Assembly (NCBI RefSeq): GCF_042643145.1
Contig: NZ_JBHRSA010000031.1
Span: 1-64,000 of the forward strand
Origin: Virgibacillus_O xinjiangensis
Lineage (GTDB): Bacteria; Bacillota; Bacilli; Bacillales; Amphibacillaceae
Direction: 5' to 3'
DNA: 64,000 nt
The notes beneath the pieces were generated by a model, which had not been told where the DNA came from, ran no database searches, and was given only the letters and a program-made list of their open reading frames with translations. Below are positions 52,544-61,493 of this stretch, one piece after another (position 1 is the first letter of the stretch; the number at the start of each line of letters is the position of its first letter). Position numbers and translations under genes: made by a program.

Positions 52544-54973
52544 TTAAGATCGAACAAATGCACCATACTGTTGATTCACAGTGGCAACGATCGATTGATA
52601 AGATTCTTCCACTTCCTCATCTTTCAGCGTCTTCTCCGGATCCTGGTAAAGGAGGCTGTAAGCAATGGATTTTTTCCCCTCCGGAACATTCTCTCCTTGA
52701 TAGACATCAAAGATCTCAACCCGTTTGACCAGGGGCGCCCCTGCTTGCTCTATCGTTTTCCTTACATCCCCTGCGAAAACATTTTCATCTAAGATGAACG
52801 CAATATCTCGGGAAACAGAAGGGTATTTAGGAACCGGCTGATAGGAAGGTTTGTTTCCACGGGAATTGAAAACCTCTTCCATATTGATATCAAATACGTA
52901 TGTCTCTTTCAAGTCCATTTCTTTTGCCAGTGCAGGATGAACTTGTCCAAGAAATCCAACGACCTTGCCAGCAGCTTTGACTATTGCTGTTCTTCCCGGA
53001 TGCATTTCCGGAAGCTTGGCCTGTTGGAATTCCACCGGTACTTGCAGATGTTCGAACAAACCTTCCAAAATACCTTTAGCAACGAAGAAGTCTACTTCTT
53101 TTTTCTCCTGCTGCCAGGGATGGTTCACCCAATTCCCGGTCAATGCTCCTGCTAACCGGGTCTGCTCATTCGGCTGACTCGTCAGTTGCTCTTCATCTGT
53201 GAGGAAGACACTTCCGTGTTCATAATAGGCAAGATCATTCTGATTTCTAGCCAAGTTATAAGCTACAGTTCCCAACAACTCAGGAAGTAAGCTGAGGCGA
53301 AGGTATTTATGGTCTTCACTCATGGGCATGGACAATTGTACAGGAACTGGACGCTGTTCCGTGATATCCGGACTTATAAGCCTCTTGACATTAGCGGTAC
53401 TGGTAAGTGAGTAGGTGATGGTTTCTGATAGTCCAGCACCTTCTAGATATTGCTTCATTTTACGCCGCAGTTGTTGCCTGTTTGTCAGAGAACCAGCACT
53501 TGACTCTCCAGCTGGCAGTGTGAATGGCAGATTGTCATATCCGTAAATACGCGCTATTTCCTCCAGCATGTCCTCAAAGATGGTAATATCCTGACGGCGA
53601 GTTGGTATGTGTACGTTGAATGTGTTTCCGTCTAGATCAAATTCAAACCGGAGTTTACTAAGAATACGGCTGATTTCTTCTGCCGAAATTGCAGTACCTA
53701 GCCGTTTGTTGATTTCCTCCGTCTCCATGGAAACTTTTTTCTCTGAGCGGTCCAATTGATCCACTTCGACAGGGTTTGCCAGTACCGTTCCACCAGCATA
53801 TTGCTGTAGGAGCTGACAAGCTCTTCTTCCTGCCTCTCTTACACGATTGGGATCAATACCTTTTTCAAATCGGGTGCTTGATTCGCTTCGAAGGCCTGTT
53901 TCTTTCACCGTCGCACGCACCGAGAATGGATCAAAATATGCAGCTTCAAGCAGTACAGTGGTGGTTTGATCTGTTACTTCGGTACTTGCGCCACCCATCA
54001 CTCCTGCCAATGCAATCGGTTGTGTACCGTCAGTGATCACTAGGTTATTTTCAGACAATGTTCTTTCCTCACCATCCAACGTAACAAGCTTCTCTCCTGC
54101 TGCTGCGCGACGGATTTTTACTTTTCCAGTTGCAAGTTTTTCATAATCAAACGCATGAAGCGGCTGACCGTACTCGAGTAAAACATAGTTTGTTATATCC
54201 ACCACGTTATTGATCGGGCGGATACCAGCAGCCATCAAGTAATTGCTCATCCATAATGGAGAAGGAGCAACCTTGATATCCTTAACCAGGAATGCCCCAT
54301 AGTACGGGTTCAATCCTTTGTCCTCTATTTCGACAGAAACGTAGTCTCCTGCATCTTCCTGCAATTCTTCTATTTGTATGTCAGGGAGATTGATTTCCTT
54401 ATCAAGGATGGCAGCCACCTCATAGGCAACCCCTAGCATGCTCAGTGCATCTGACCGATTTGGAGTCAGATCGAATTCCAGGACTGCATCATTCAAATTA
54501 AGCAAATCTTCCACACTTTCTCCTACAGTCACTTCCTGAGGGAAGACAAAGATACCGTCGGCCGCATCCTTTGGTACATACTTTTCATCAATCCCCAGTT
54601 CGCCAAGTGAACAGATCATCCCATTGGATTCTACCCCGCGCAGCTTCACTTTTTTTATCTTGAAGTTTCCCGGTAATACGGCTCCTGGCTTTGCCACTGC
54701 GACTTTCTGTCCCTGTGCGATATTTGGTGCCCCACAGATGATCTGAAGCTTTTCCGGCTCCCCTATATCTACCTGACAAAGATTCAGCTTGTCTGCATTC
54801 GGATGCTGTTCACAGGAATCCACATAGCCGACAACAACATCGGTACTTTTTTCTGCTATGTACTCAATCCCATCCACTTCAATTCCAGATTTGGTTATCT
54901 TTTCTGCTAGTTCTTCTGTACTGATATTTTCCAGATCTATATATCTTTTCAGCCAATTGATCGATACTAACAA
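52544..54973 (-). CDS. pheT: Phenylalanyl-tRNA synthetase beta subunit
   Basis: PheT is the large subunit of the tetrameric synthetase, including the editing domain. The 809-residue protein has the tRNA-binding OB domain (YVDSCEQHPNADKLNLCQVD, about 45-65), B5 and editing regions, and a C-terminal FDX anticodon-binding domain (KYPSVSRDIAFIL). Start is TTG at 54973 with AAGGAGG upstream. It follows pheS by 13 bases. Confidence 0.97.
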   Translation of the reverse strand: MLVSINWLKRYIDLENISTEELAEKITKSGIEVDGIEYIAEKSTDVVVGYVDSCEQHPNADKLNLCQVDIGEPEKLQIICGAPNIAQGQKVAVAKPGAVLPGNFKIKKVKLRGVESNGMICSLGELGIDEKYVPKDAADGIFVFPQEVTVGESVEDLLNLNDAVLEFDLTPNRSDALSMLGVAYEVAAILDKEINLPDIQIEELQEDAGDYVSVEIEDKGLNPYYGAFLVKDIKVAPSPLWMSNYLMAAGIRPINNVVDITNYVLLEYGQPLHAFDYEKLATGKVKIRRAAAGEKLVTLDGEERTLSENNLVITDGTQPIALAGVMGGASTEVTDQTTTVLLEAAYFDPFSVRATVKETGLRSESSTRFEKGIDPNRVREAGRRACQLLQQYAGGTVLANPVEVDQLDRSEKKVSMETEEINKRLGTAISAEEISRILSKLRFEFDLDGNTFNVHIPTRRQDITIFEDMLEEIARIYGYDNLPFTLPAGESSAGSLTNRQQLRRKMKQYLEGAGLSETITYSLTSTANVKRLISPDITEQRPVPVQLSMPMSEDHKYLRLSLLPELLGTVAYNLARNQNDLAYYEHGSVFLTDEEQLTSQPNEQTRLAGALTGNWVNHPWQQEKKEVDFFVAKGILEGLFEHLQVPVEFQQAKLPEMHPGRTAIVKAAGKVVGFLGQVHPALAKEMDLKETYVFDINMEEVFNSRGNKPSYQPVPKYPSVSRDIAFILDENVFAGDVRKTIEQAGAPLVKRVEIFDVYQGENVPEGKKSIAYSLLYQDPEKTLKDEEVEESYQSIVATVNQQYGAFVRS

Positions 54974-54986
54974 TGACCTTACCTCC

Positions 54987-56021
54987 TTACGCTTTATGGT
55001 ACTGTTTCAGAAAACGTTTATCATTCAAATAAAACTGTCGAATATCGTTAATGCCATATTTCAGCATGGCAATACGCTCCGGTCCCATTCCGAAGGCGAA
55101 TCCACTAAATTCTTTCGGGTCGTAGCCAGCCATTTCCAGGACATTCGGGTGAACCATACCTCCCCCGAGGATTTCAATCCAACCGGAATGCTTACATACC
55201 GAGCAGCCTTCTCCATGACAGACCTTGCAAGAAATGTCCATTTCCACCGAAGGTTCCGTGAATGGGAAAAAGCTTGGTCTTAACCTGATTTCCCTATCAC
55301 TACCGAACATTTTCTTGGCGAACTTGTCCAGTACCCCTTTCAAATCGCTCATCCGTACGTCCCTATCTACATATAGGCCCTCGATTTGCGTGAATTGGTG
55401 GGAGTGTGTAGCATCGTCGGTGTCACGGCGGTACACTTTTCCTGGGCAAATCATCTTGACAGGACTGCTTTCTTCATTCCCCTTCATGGTCCTTGCCTGT
55501 ACTGGGGAAGTATGAGTCCTCATCAACAATTCATTCGTAATATAGAAGGTATCCTGCATATCTCTTGCCGGGTGATTCTTAGGTAAGTTCAATGCTTCAA
55601 AGTTGAAGTAGTCTGTTTCTACTTCCGGCCCTTCCCTCACTTCAAATCCCATGCCAATGAACAGATCCTCTATTTCCTCCACAATGCTGGTGAGAAGATG
55701 TGGGCCGCCATTAGGTACGGGACGCCCTGGGAGTGAAACATCGACCGCTTCTGCTTCCAATTGTTCTTCCAGAGCTATTTTCTCTAATGCCTCGTTTTTT
55801 TCGTTCAGTGCAGCAGTAATAGATTCTCTGACCCGGTTGGCGATTTCGCCGACCACCGGCCGTTCCTCCTTCGACAGTTTTCCCATGCCTCTCAGCACAC
55901 CAGTCAAAGAGCCCTTCTTGCCAAGATAAGCAACTTTGATATCTTGCAATTGGTTCATCTTATCTGCTTGTGCAATTTTTTCCAGGGCTTCTGCTTGAAT
56001 GGATTCCAATTGTTCCTTCAT
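54987..56021 (-). CDS. pheS: Phenylalanyl-tRNA synthetase alpha subunit
   Basis: PheS is the catalytic class II subunit. The 344-residue protein has a coiled-coil N-terminus, motif 2 region PGKVYRRDTDDATHSHQFTQIEG in parts, and motif 3 GFAFGMGPERIAML. ATG 56021 has AAAAGGAGG upstream and gives the same length as B. subtilis PheS; the frame stays open 200 bases further into the leader by chance. It is controlled by a T-box leader. Confidence 0.98.
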   Translation of the reverse strand: MKEQLESIQAEALEKIAQADKMNQLQDIKVAYLGKKGSLTGVLRGMGKLSKEERPVVGEIANRVRESITAALNEKNEALEKIALEEQLEAEAVDVSLPGRPVPNGGPHLLTSIVEEIEDLFIGMGFEVREGPEVETDYFNFEALNLPKNHPARDMQDTFYITNELLMRTHTSPVQARTMKGNEESSPVKMICPGKVYRRDTDDATHSHQFTQIEGLYVDRDVRMSDLKGVLDKFAKKMFGSDREIRLRPSFFPFTEPSVEMDISCKVCHGEGCSVCKHSGWIEILGGGMVHPNVLEMAGYDPKEFSGFAFGMGPERIAMLKYGINDIRQFYLNDKRFLKQYHKA

Positions 56022-56057
56022 TATTATAAGCCTCCTTTTATTCTTCCCGACATACAA

Positions 56058-56315
56058 AAAGCCCCGTCCCAGGAAAGGGACGAGGCTGTTGATTCGCGGT
56101 ACCACCCTTGTTTGACACAGATATGCTGTGTCCAACTCTTGTTTGATAACGGATGAAACATCCGGGCAACCTTTACTTGCCGATGCAAGGTCCAAGTGCC
56201 TGCTCCAGAGTGAAAGGATCCACATTCAATACGATGGAAATGCTCTCAGTCTGGGACATTTCCTCCCTTTATCGCTCGTGAATTGTGATCCGGCTCCTTC
56301 AACGCTTTTCTATAC
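56058..56315 (-). promoter_or_regulatory. T-box leader of pheST
   Basis: The leader holds the core GGTGGTACCGCG (minus strand, 56095-56106), followed by a terminator of stem AGCCTCGTCCC/GGGACGGGGCT (arms 56077-56087 and 56060-56070) with UUUUUG. Stem I includes a GAGAGCATTTCC-type segment, and a TTC codon in CCTTTCACTC lines up with the Val specifier of the valS leader. It fits control by uncharged tRNA-Phe. Confidence 0.9.
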
Positions 56316-56322
56316 TAAAATC

Positions 56323-56351
56323 ATTATAATGAAATTGGCATCTCCATGCAA
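56323..56351 (-). promoter_or_regulatory. Sigma-A promoter of pheST
   Basis: On the minus strand TTGCAT (56346-56351), 17 bases, TATAAT (56323-56328). Its -35 nearly touches the stop codon of the upstream methyltransferase gene. Confidence 0.7.
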
Positions 56352-56353
56352 CA

Positions 56354-57091
56354 TTAACTTCTCAGGTGATACATCAGGATGCCGGCTGCAACACTGACGT
56401 TCAATGATTCCGCTTGGCCATATATCGGTATATGGACGATCTTGTCAGCCAAGCTCAACAGCCCTTCATTAACCCCTGCTCCTTCATTTCCCAGCATAAC
56501 AGCGGTTTTTCCAATAGTTCCCACTTCCGTATATTCCACCGCATTTTCTAGAGCAGTTGCAAGTACTTGAAAACCATCCTTCTGAATTCTAGGGATAAAT
56601 TCTAGAAGTTCCTTTTGGACTACCGGTAAATGGAAAACAGAGCCCTGTGTCGACCGCAGAACTTTATCGTTGAACAAGTCCACCGTGCCTTTGCCTATCA
56701 CTATGCCATCAACGCCTGCTGCATCAGCCGTACGGATAATGGTCCCGAGATTACCCGGGTCTTGGATTGAATCGATGAGCACAAGGAAATCCCCCTCTAT
56801 TTTTTCAAATGCCGCCATGTGTACCACTGCAGCAATGCCCTGAGGTGTTTCCGTTTGGGAGATATGTTGAAAAACAGAAGCCGTAACAGATTCAATTGGC
56901 ATTTCTTTTGCCCATGAAGGCATATCCGCACTTTCCGCAAGAATGATTTCTTTGACTTTCCAACCGCTCTTCCAAGCTTCCTCCACCAGATGATACCCTT
57001 CCACTAGAAAAGTTCCCGAAACTGTGCGTCCCTTTCTTTTGTGCAGCTTACGCCATTCTTTTACCTTTTCATTTTTAACCGATGTAATCAT
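56354..57091 (-). CDS. ysgA: SpoU-family RNA 2'-O-methyltransferase (YsgA)
   Basis: A TrmH/SpoU-type methyltransferase (SPOUT knot fold) that methylates ribose in RNA using S-adenosylmethionine. It shows VLIDSIQDPGNLGTIIRTADAAGVDGIV, AVMLGNEGAGV and QAESLNVSVAAGILMYH, the three SpoU motifs. The RNA target is not known. I choose the ATG at 57091 (245 residues, MITSVKNEKVKEW) by comparison with the family; ATGs at 57109 and 57142 are possible. Confidence 0.92.
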   Translation of the reverse strand: MITSVKNEKVKEWRKLHKRKGRTVSGTFLVEGYHLVEEAWKSGWKVKEIILAESADMPSWAKEMPIESVTASVFQHISQTETPQGIAAVVHMAAFEKIEGDFLVLIDSIQDPGNLGTIIRTADAAGVDGIVIGKGTVDLFNDKVLRSTQGSVFHLPVVQKELLEFIPRIQKDGFQVLATALENAVEYTEVGTIGKTAVMLGNEGAGVNEGLLSLADKIVHIPIYGQAESLNVSVAAGILMYHLRS

Positions 57092-57237
57092 AATTTTTTC
57101 ATTCCTATCCATTAAATCTTCTATCATCATACATATATCCACAATAAAAGGTCAAACTATCTATAGGTCCCTGCACTAGGTTCCGTAAACTGTCTACAAC
57201 GGGCAACAGGATGATTTATGAAAAGGTGGTGGAACAT

Positions 57238-57462
57238 ATGGATTTAAATCTGCGCAAAGCTATTTTGTCCAATATATCGACCAATAATCAGGACCAACTG
57301 GAAGCAACCATCAAGGATGCGGTCAACGGAGAAGAAAAGATGCTTCCGGGTCTCGGAGTCTTGTTTGAATTGATTTGGAACCATTCCGATCAACAAGAAA
57401 AGCAGGAAATGGTCGATGCCCTGGAAGAGGGAGTCAAACAGGCCTCCAACGGCCAACAATAA
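57238..57462 (+). CDS. sspI: Small acid-soluble spore protein I
   Basis: SspI is a minor spore core protein made in the forespore. The 74-residue protein has the family pattern LNLRKAILSNIS, EKMLPGLGVLFELIWNH and a Gln/Glu-rich tail. ATG 57238 has AAAAGGTGGTGG upstream. It sits alone on the plus strand. A sigma-G promoter is expected, but I could not see a convincing one. Confidence 0.96.
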   Translation: MDLNLRKAILSNISTNNQDQLEATIKDAVNGEEKMLPGLGVLFELIWNHSDQQEKQEMVDALEEGVKQASNGQQ

Positions 57463-57472
57463 TCTTTACAAG

Positions 57473-57497
57473 AGGCGGATGCATCAAGCATCTGTCT
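57473..57497 (+). terminator. Terminator after sspI
   Basis: Stem AGGCGGATGC/GCATCTGTCT with G-U pairs and a five-base loop, followed by six T residues. Confidence 0.75.
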
Positions 57498-57513
57498 TTT
57501 TTGTCATGATAAA

Positions 57514-57542
57514 AAGCTTTCTCCCTGCAAGGGAGAAAGCTT
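57514..57542 (-). terminator. Terminator after M42 peptidase gene
   Basis: A perfect 12-bp stem AAGCTTTCTCCC and complement with a five-base loop, followed on the minus strand by TTTATC. It is just past the stop of the M42 gene. Confidence 0.85.
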
Positions 57543-57550
57543 ACCATCGA

Positions 57551-58636
57551 CTATGTCAACGTGATCTCTTTCACCGTGTCTGCATCAAGTTTTTTGATGG
57601 TTGCTACAATAAGCTTCACGGCATGTTCAAAATCATCACGGTGTAATATGGCAGCATGGGAATGGATGTAGCGGGTAGCGATCGTAATGGACAGAGATGG
57701 TACACCATTCGCTGTCAAATGGATGGAACCGGAGTCGGTACCACCACCTGAAATGGACGCATATTGATATGGGATTTCCAATTCATCTGCCGTGTCAGTT
57801 ACAAGGTCTCGTACACCTTTATGGGACACCATGGAAGCATCATATAGGATGATTTGCGGTCCTTTCCCCAATTTGCTGTCGGCTTCCTTGTCCGAAATTC
57901 CAGGCGTGTCGCCGGCAATACCCACATCCACCCCGAAGCCGATATCCGGTTGAATGGTATGTGCTGCTGTCTTGGCACCACGCAGCCCCACCTCTTCTTG
58001 AATGGTTCCCACACCGTAAACGACGTTGGGATGGTCGGAACCTTGCAATTGCTTTAGTACTTCTATGGCAATGGCACAGCCAATCCGGTTATCCCACGCC
58101 TTAGCCATCAGCATTTTCTCATTTTTCAATGGGGTGAATTCAAAGTATGGTACAACAGAATTTCCCGGTTTGACACCAAACTCCTCGGCCTCTTCCCGAC
58201 TAGAAGCACCTATATCAATAAACATGTCTTTGATCTGGTAAGGTTTCTTGCGTGCTTCAGCAGAGAGGATGTGTGGAGGCTTGGAACCGATGACCCCGGT
58301 AACATCCCCATGCTCTCCCATGATGGTTACACGTTGAGCCAGCATTACTTGGTTCCACCAGCCGCCGACTGTCTGGAAATAGACAAAGCCTTGCTCATCA
58401 ATACGGGTGACCATGAAACCAATTTCATCCAAGTGGCCTGCTACCATGATTTTCGGGCCATCCTCGTCTCCCGATTTCTTGGCGATCAGGCTGCCGAGAT
58501 TATCGGTGTAGACATCATCTGCATACTCCTGGATATATCTTTGCATGACTTCCCTGGGCTCTCTTTCATTACCAGGAATACCTTTGGCATCTGTTAAATC
58601 TTTCAACATTTGCAGCGTTTCATCCATTTTTGCCAT
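57551..58636 (-). CDS. ysdC: M42-family aminopeptidase (YsdC-like)
   Basis: A tetrahedral-type cytosolic metallo-aminopeptidase related to glutamyl aminopeptidase and to FrvX-type proteins, and often labelled endoglucanase in error. The metal ligands are visible as VAGHLDEIGFMV (His near 67), AKAWDNRIGCA, GTIQEEVGLRGA (catalytic Glu pair) and GVDVGIAGD, with a C-terminal histidine in RYIHSHAAI. The 361-residue length is typical. The start is the ATG at 58636; the ATG three bases earlier is also possible. Confidence 0.93.
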   Translation of the reverse strand: MAKMDETLQMLKDLTDAKGIPGNEREPREVMQRYIQEYADDVYTDNLGSLIAKKSGDEDGPKIMVAGHLDEIGFMVTRIDEQGFVYFQTVGGWWNQVMLAQRVTIMGEHGDVTGVIGSKPPHILSAEARKKPYQIKDMFIDIGASSREEAEEFGVKPGNSVVPYFEFTPLKNEKMLMAKAWDNRIGCAIAIEVLKQLQGSDHPNVVYGVGTIQEEVGLRGAKTAAHTIQPDIGFGVDVGIAGDTPGISDKEADSKLGKGPQIILYDASMVSHKGVRDLVTDTADELEIPYQYASISGGGTDSGSIHLTANGVPSLSITIATRYIHSHAAILHRDDFEHAVKLIVATIKKLDADTVKEITLT

Positions 58637-58696
58637 CATTCTTCCTCCTTTTTGGTTGCCCTTTCATTATACATATTTTTATGGAAAGAAAAAATA

Positions 58697-59182
58697 TTAG
58701 TAGCCTTCTTCCTGGCGGGTATAATTCACTTCGTTCTTTTTCATATAGGCTTGCTGAATATCCTCTCGCGTAAAGCCAAGCAGTGAGCCCAACTGCAGAT
58801 AACTCGCAAACAGTTCATCATATGTGGATGGAGAGGGATGTTGTTGAAAGTTCGTACATGTTTGGAAAACTGTGTTGAACTGCCCGGTCTCCGTGGATCT
58901 GTGCTTACTCTTGTCTCCGCCACTGTAGCGGTAACCCTTTTCCAATCCAAGTGAGAGAATGAAATGAATGCCATCCACATACTCTTCCAGAATGCGACCC
59001 TTTCCACTCCTTCGCTTATTGCTCCAAAATTTGAAACAGCGAGTTTCATTAGCAAGCTCTCCAACTTCCACCAGAAGAGCAAGACACTTCTCCTCAAAAA
59101 CATTTATCTCTCTAAGATTTCGCTGTTCTTCTATATATTTGTCCAATTCTTCCTGCATGCGATATAATTGTTCCCATTCCAT
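58697..59182 (-). CDS. dUTPase, all-alpha dimeric type
   Basis: A 161-residue protein of the dimeric dUTPase family (MazG-related all-helical fold), which hydrolyses dUTP to dUMP and limits uracil in DNA. The metal-binding acidic motifs LLVEVGELANETRCFKFW and EEYVDGIHFILSLGLEKGY are clear. The all-helical type is common in some Bacillaceae and phages. I see no phage genes next to it, so it is probably the chromosomal enzyme. Confidence 0.88.
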   Translation of the reverse strand: MEWEQLYRMQEELDKYIEEQRNLREINVFEEKCLALLVEVGELANETRCFKFWSNKRRSGKGRILEEYVDGIHFILSLGLEKGYRYSGGDKSKHRSTETGQFNTVFQTCTNFQQHPSPSTYDELFASYLQLGSLLGFTREDIQQAYMKKNEVNYTRQEEGY

Positions 59183-59342
59183 TACAGATTCCTCGTTTCC
59201 TTTTAAGACTGTTTTTCTATTATCATCATAAAAAATGTAAGCAGGCCGGTTGATATGTAGTTCCAGTGAGAACAGTATTTGCCGAAGTCAAAAACACCTG
59301 ATGAATGTACCTTATCACCGATTGTATCATGGGGCAAATTAG

Positions 59343-59369
59343 TGAAACCAATTGCTGGATCAGCACGTA
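59343..59369 (+). promoter_or_regulatory. Sigma-W promoter of ysdB
   Basis: TGAAAC (59343-59348), 17 bases, CGTA (59366-59369). This is the pattern of extracytoplasmic sigma-W promoters, and B. subtilis ysdB is a sigma-W target. Confidence 0.75.
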
Positions 59370-59407
59370 GAGATAGATAGACACAACGGACAGGGAGACA
59401 GATAATT

Positions 59408-59800
59408 ATGATTGTTATTGTATTTCGCTTATTGATGATCATTGCCTTGGTATTGATTGTCTACACAATAGCCCAATATCTACGCAATCCCCAAAGAAAA
59501 TTGCGCATTGCTCAAGAGGAGAAGGAGTTTTACTTTGCTGATGAACCAGAAAACAGCAAAAGGAATATCCAAATTGCCTACAAAGGATGCTTATTCGATG
59601 GGGAGAAATATCTGGGAACCACCGAAGAAGCATTTGAAGTGGTCAACATTCATGTCAGTGTCAGAGATTCAATGGACCTTCAAGGAATGACCAGAGACGA
59701 TTTATATTTTTTGGAACAGGAGATCCTTTTGCGTTACCCTCATGCCAAGGTTGTATGGAAACATCCGATCAGCGAGTTGCTGTTGACCGATATGAAGTGA
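59408..59800 (+). CDS. ysdB: YsdB, sigma-W-regulated membrane protein
   Basis: A 130-residue protein with one N-terminal membrane helix (VIVFRLLMIIALVLIVYTIA, about 2-22) and a soluble cytoplasmic part with YLRNPQRKLRIAQEEKEFYF, then FEVVNIHVSV. It matches the B. subtilis YsdB plan and lies beside ysdC and ysdA-like genes. The function is unknown, probably in envelope stress. The RBS is GGGAG with an 11-base spacing. A sigma-W promoter lies upstream. Confidence 0.85.
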   Translation: MIVIVFRLLMIIALVLIVYTIAQYLRNPQRKLRIAQEEKEFYFADEPENSKRNIQIAYKGCLFDGEKYLGTTEEAFEVVNIHVSVRDSMDLQGMTRDDLYFLEQEILLRYPHAKVVWKHPISELLLTDMK

Positions 59801-59802
59801 GA

Positions 59803-59838
59803 AAGACTCAGATACCCACCAGTGGGCATCTGAGTCTT
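59803..59838. terminator. Bidirectional terminator
   Basis: Stem AAGACTCAGAT-CCCA / TGGG-ATCTGAGTCTT with one mismatch and a four-base loop, between ysdB and the convergent TVP38 gene. Confidence 0.85.
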
Positions 59839-59847
59839 CTGTCATAA

Positions 59848-60420
59848 TCATGTACTGACTTGGAAAAATTCCTGCCACTTGATAATGATTTCCTTTCTTC
59901 TCAGTAAATAAAGAACAGGAAGCAGGGCAGCCATAAAAGGGATGATATGAAGAGGAGTAAGTTCAGAAATCCATTGTCCGATGGAAGTATAGACAAAAGC
60001 CAACGGGATATTGGATAACAAAGATAATTTCGTATAATCTTTAAAACCACCGGAAATCTCTATCAAACACAGGGACAATAAGTGGAAATGAATAAACGGC
60101 ACCAGTCGCAGCAATGTAATCTGTGGTGTAGTCAATTCTGCATGCCTGCCTATCAATTTCTTTTTCAAATGAAGAAGTTTATGAAAGGTTGCAGGCATCC
60201 ATCGGAAAATGTAATAGAATATGATACTTGATAGCGTGATACCCACCAACGAATAGACAGTTCCTGCAACTGCCCCGAACATCACCCCGCCGGAGATGCA
60301 TATAAAAACTACGGGAAGAAAAAATAATGGCCGCAGCAAATGAAAACTGATGAACAGCAAAGGAGCCAACAAACCTCCGTTCTCGATGAAAGCCATTAAG
60401 TAATTCCCTAGATTTTCCAT
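59848..60420 (-). CDS. TVP38/TMEM64 family membrane protein
   Basis: A 190-residue membrane protein of the TVP38/DedA-like (SNARE-associated) family. Landmarks are FHLLRPLFFLPVVFICISGGVMFG, the characteristic re-entrant GxxFG region near 45, and TLLRLVPFIHFHLLSL with its conserved Arg. About five helices are seen. Proteins of this family scramble or flip lipids; the exact substrate here is not known. ATG 60420 has GGAGGTGG upstream. Confidence 0.85.
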   Translation of the reverse strand: MENLGNYLMAFIENGGLLAPLLFISFHLLRPLFFLPVVFICISGGVMFGAVAGTVYSLVGITLSSIIFYYIFRWMPATFHKLLHLKKKLIGRHAELTTPQITLLRLVPFIHFHLLSLCLIEISGGFKDYTKLSLLSNIPLAFVYTSIGQWISELTPLHIIPFMAALLPVLYLLRRKEIIIKWQEFFQVST

Positions 60421-60486
60421 GATCCACCTCCTTCCAGCCCATCATGCTGCATCTCCTTGTACATTTATATGACAGGAGACGAGCCA

Positions 60487-60759
60487 TTATGACAAGGAAA
60501 AAGAAAGATATGCGAGAGCAATCAACTGAATGCTGATGACGAAGGGAACACCGATCACAAAAGACAGATGTCTCGTTTTATGACGATATGTTTTCATGCC
60601 AATATAACACCCCGTTGCCCCTCCTAGTATACTAAGAATCCAGATGGTCCTCTCAGAGATGCGGTACTCCCCATGAATCGCCTTCCGTTTATCCACCCCC
60701 ATTACGATGAATGTGATGGTATTGATGACAGCCAGATACACTACAACAGAATAATCCAT
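60487..60759 (-). CDS. ysdA: DUF1294 membrane protein (YsdA-like)
   Basis: A 90-residue membrane protein with three hydrophobic segments and the family motifs MGVDKRKAIHGEYRISERTI and GGATGCYIGMKTYRHKTRHLSF. The function of DUF1294 proteins is unknown. It lies next to rplT, as in B. subtilis. ATG 60759 has GGAGGATC upstream. Confidence 0.9.
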   Translation of the reverse strand: MDYSVVVYLAVINTITFIVMGVDKRKAIHGEYRISERTIWILSILGGATGCYIGMKTYRHKTRHLSFVIGVPFVISIQLIALAYLSFSLS

Positions 60760-60803
60760 GTTTTCGATCCTCCCTTCCCTTTACAAATCTTATCTATACA
60801 AAA

Positions 60804-60836
60804 ACGGGGCCAAATCCCCAAAGGATCTGGCCCCGT
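60804..60836 (-). terminator. Terminator of infC-rpmI-rplT
   Basis: Stem ACGGGGCCAGATCC/GGGATTTGGCCCCGT with G-U pairs and a four-base loop, followed by TTTTTG on the minus strand. It lies eight bases past rplT. Confidence 0.9.
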
Positions 60837-60844
60837 CTCTGTAC

Positions 60845-61201
60845 TTATTTCAACGCTGCTTTTGCTTTATCTGCCAGTTGGCCGAAAGCTTGCTCATCGT
60901 TAATGGCAAGGTCAGAAAGCATTTTACGGTTGATGTCGATACCTGCGACTTTCAAACCGTGCATCAATCTGCTGTAAGAAATATCATGGTTGCGTGCAGC
61001 TGCATTGATACGTGTAATCCACAATTTACGGAAATCGCGTTTTTTCTGTCTGCGGTCACGGTATGCATACTGACCGGACTTCATTACCTGCTGTTTTGCT
61101 GTTTTAAATAGCGTTCTTTTCGAACCGTAATAACCTTTAGCTAATTTTAATACGCGTTTACGACGTCTGCGCGTAACTGTTCCACCTTTTACACGTGGCA
61201 T
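60845..61201 (-). CDS. rplT: 50S ribosomal protein L20
   Basis: L20 is an early-assembly 23S rRNA-binding protein and the autogenous repressor of this operon in Bacillus. The 118-residue protein opens MPRVKGGTVTRRRRKRVLKLAKGY in parts, very basic, and continues with the conserved RDRRQKKRDFRKLWITRIN region. It is the last gene of infC-rpmI-rplT. Confidence 0.98.
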   Translation of the reverse strand: MPRVKGGTVTRRRRKRVLKLAKGYYGSKRTLFKTAKQQVMKSGQYAYRDRRQKKRDFRKLWITRINAAARNHDISYSRLMHGLKVAGIDINRKMLSDLAINDEQAFGQLADKAKAALK

Positions 61202-61257
61202 ATTAATTCCCTCCTAGAACATATAAAAATCTGTTTTTTCTTTAAAACGGCAGTTCC

Positions 61258-61455
61258 TTATTTATAAGGAAGCAAAGTTTTGATGCGCTTGAAATCTCCG
61301 GAAGAAACAATTGCACTTTTACGCAATTTGCGTTTCTGCTTTTGGGATTTATGGGCGAACATATGGCTGGTATACGCATGGGAGCGTTTCAGTTTACCAG
61401 AACCAGTTTTTTTGAATCGTTTTTGAGAACCTTTATGGGTTTTCATTTTAGGCAT
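61258..61455 (-). CDS. rpmI: 50S ribosomal protein L35
   Basis: L35 is a 65-residue basic protein of the large subunit, with the signature MPKMKTHKGSQKRFKKTG and the C-terminal HKSQKQKRKLRKS. ATG 61455 has GGGAGG upstream. It lies 56 bases before rplT. Confidence 0.98.
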   Translation of the reverse strand: MPKMKTHKGSQKRFKKTGSGKLKRSHAYTSHMFAHKSQKQKRKLRKSAIVSSGDFKRIKTLLPYK

Positions 61456-61493
61456 GTTAATTTTCCTCCCTATCTTGTTTCCTGTATCAGAAT

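Noticed and set aside
56022..56225. Long N-terminal extension of pheS
   Set aside because: It covers the T-box core and terminator; the ATG at 56021 has the ribosome binding site and the family N-terminus.
57143..57237. Sigma-G promoter for sspI
   Set aside because: The best candidate (CAAACTA as -10) has no matching -35 at the right distance.
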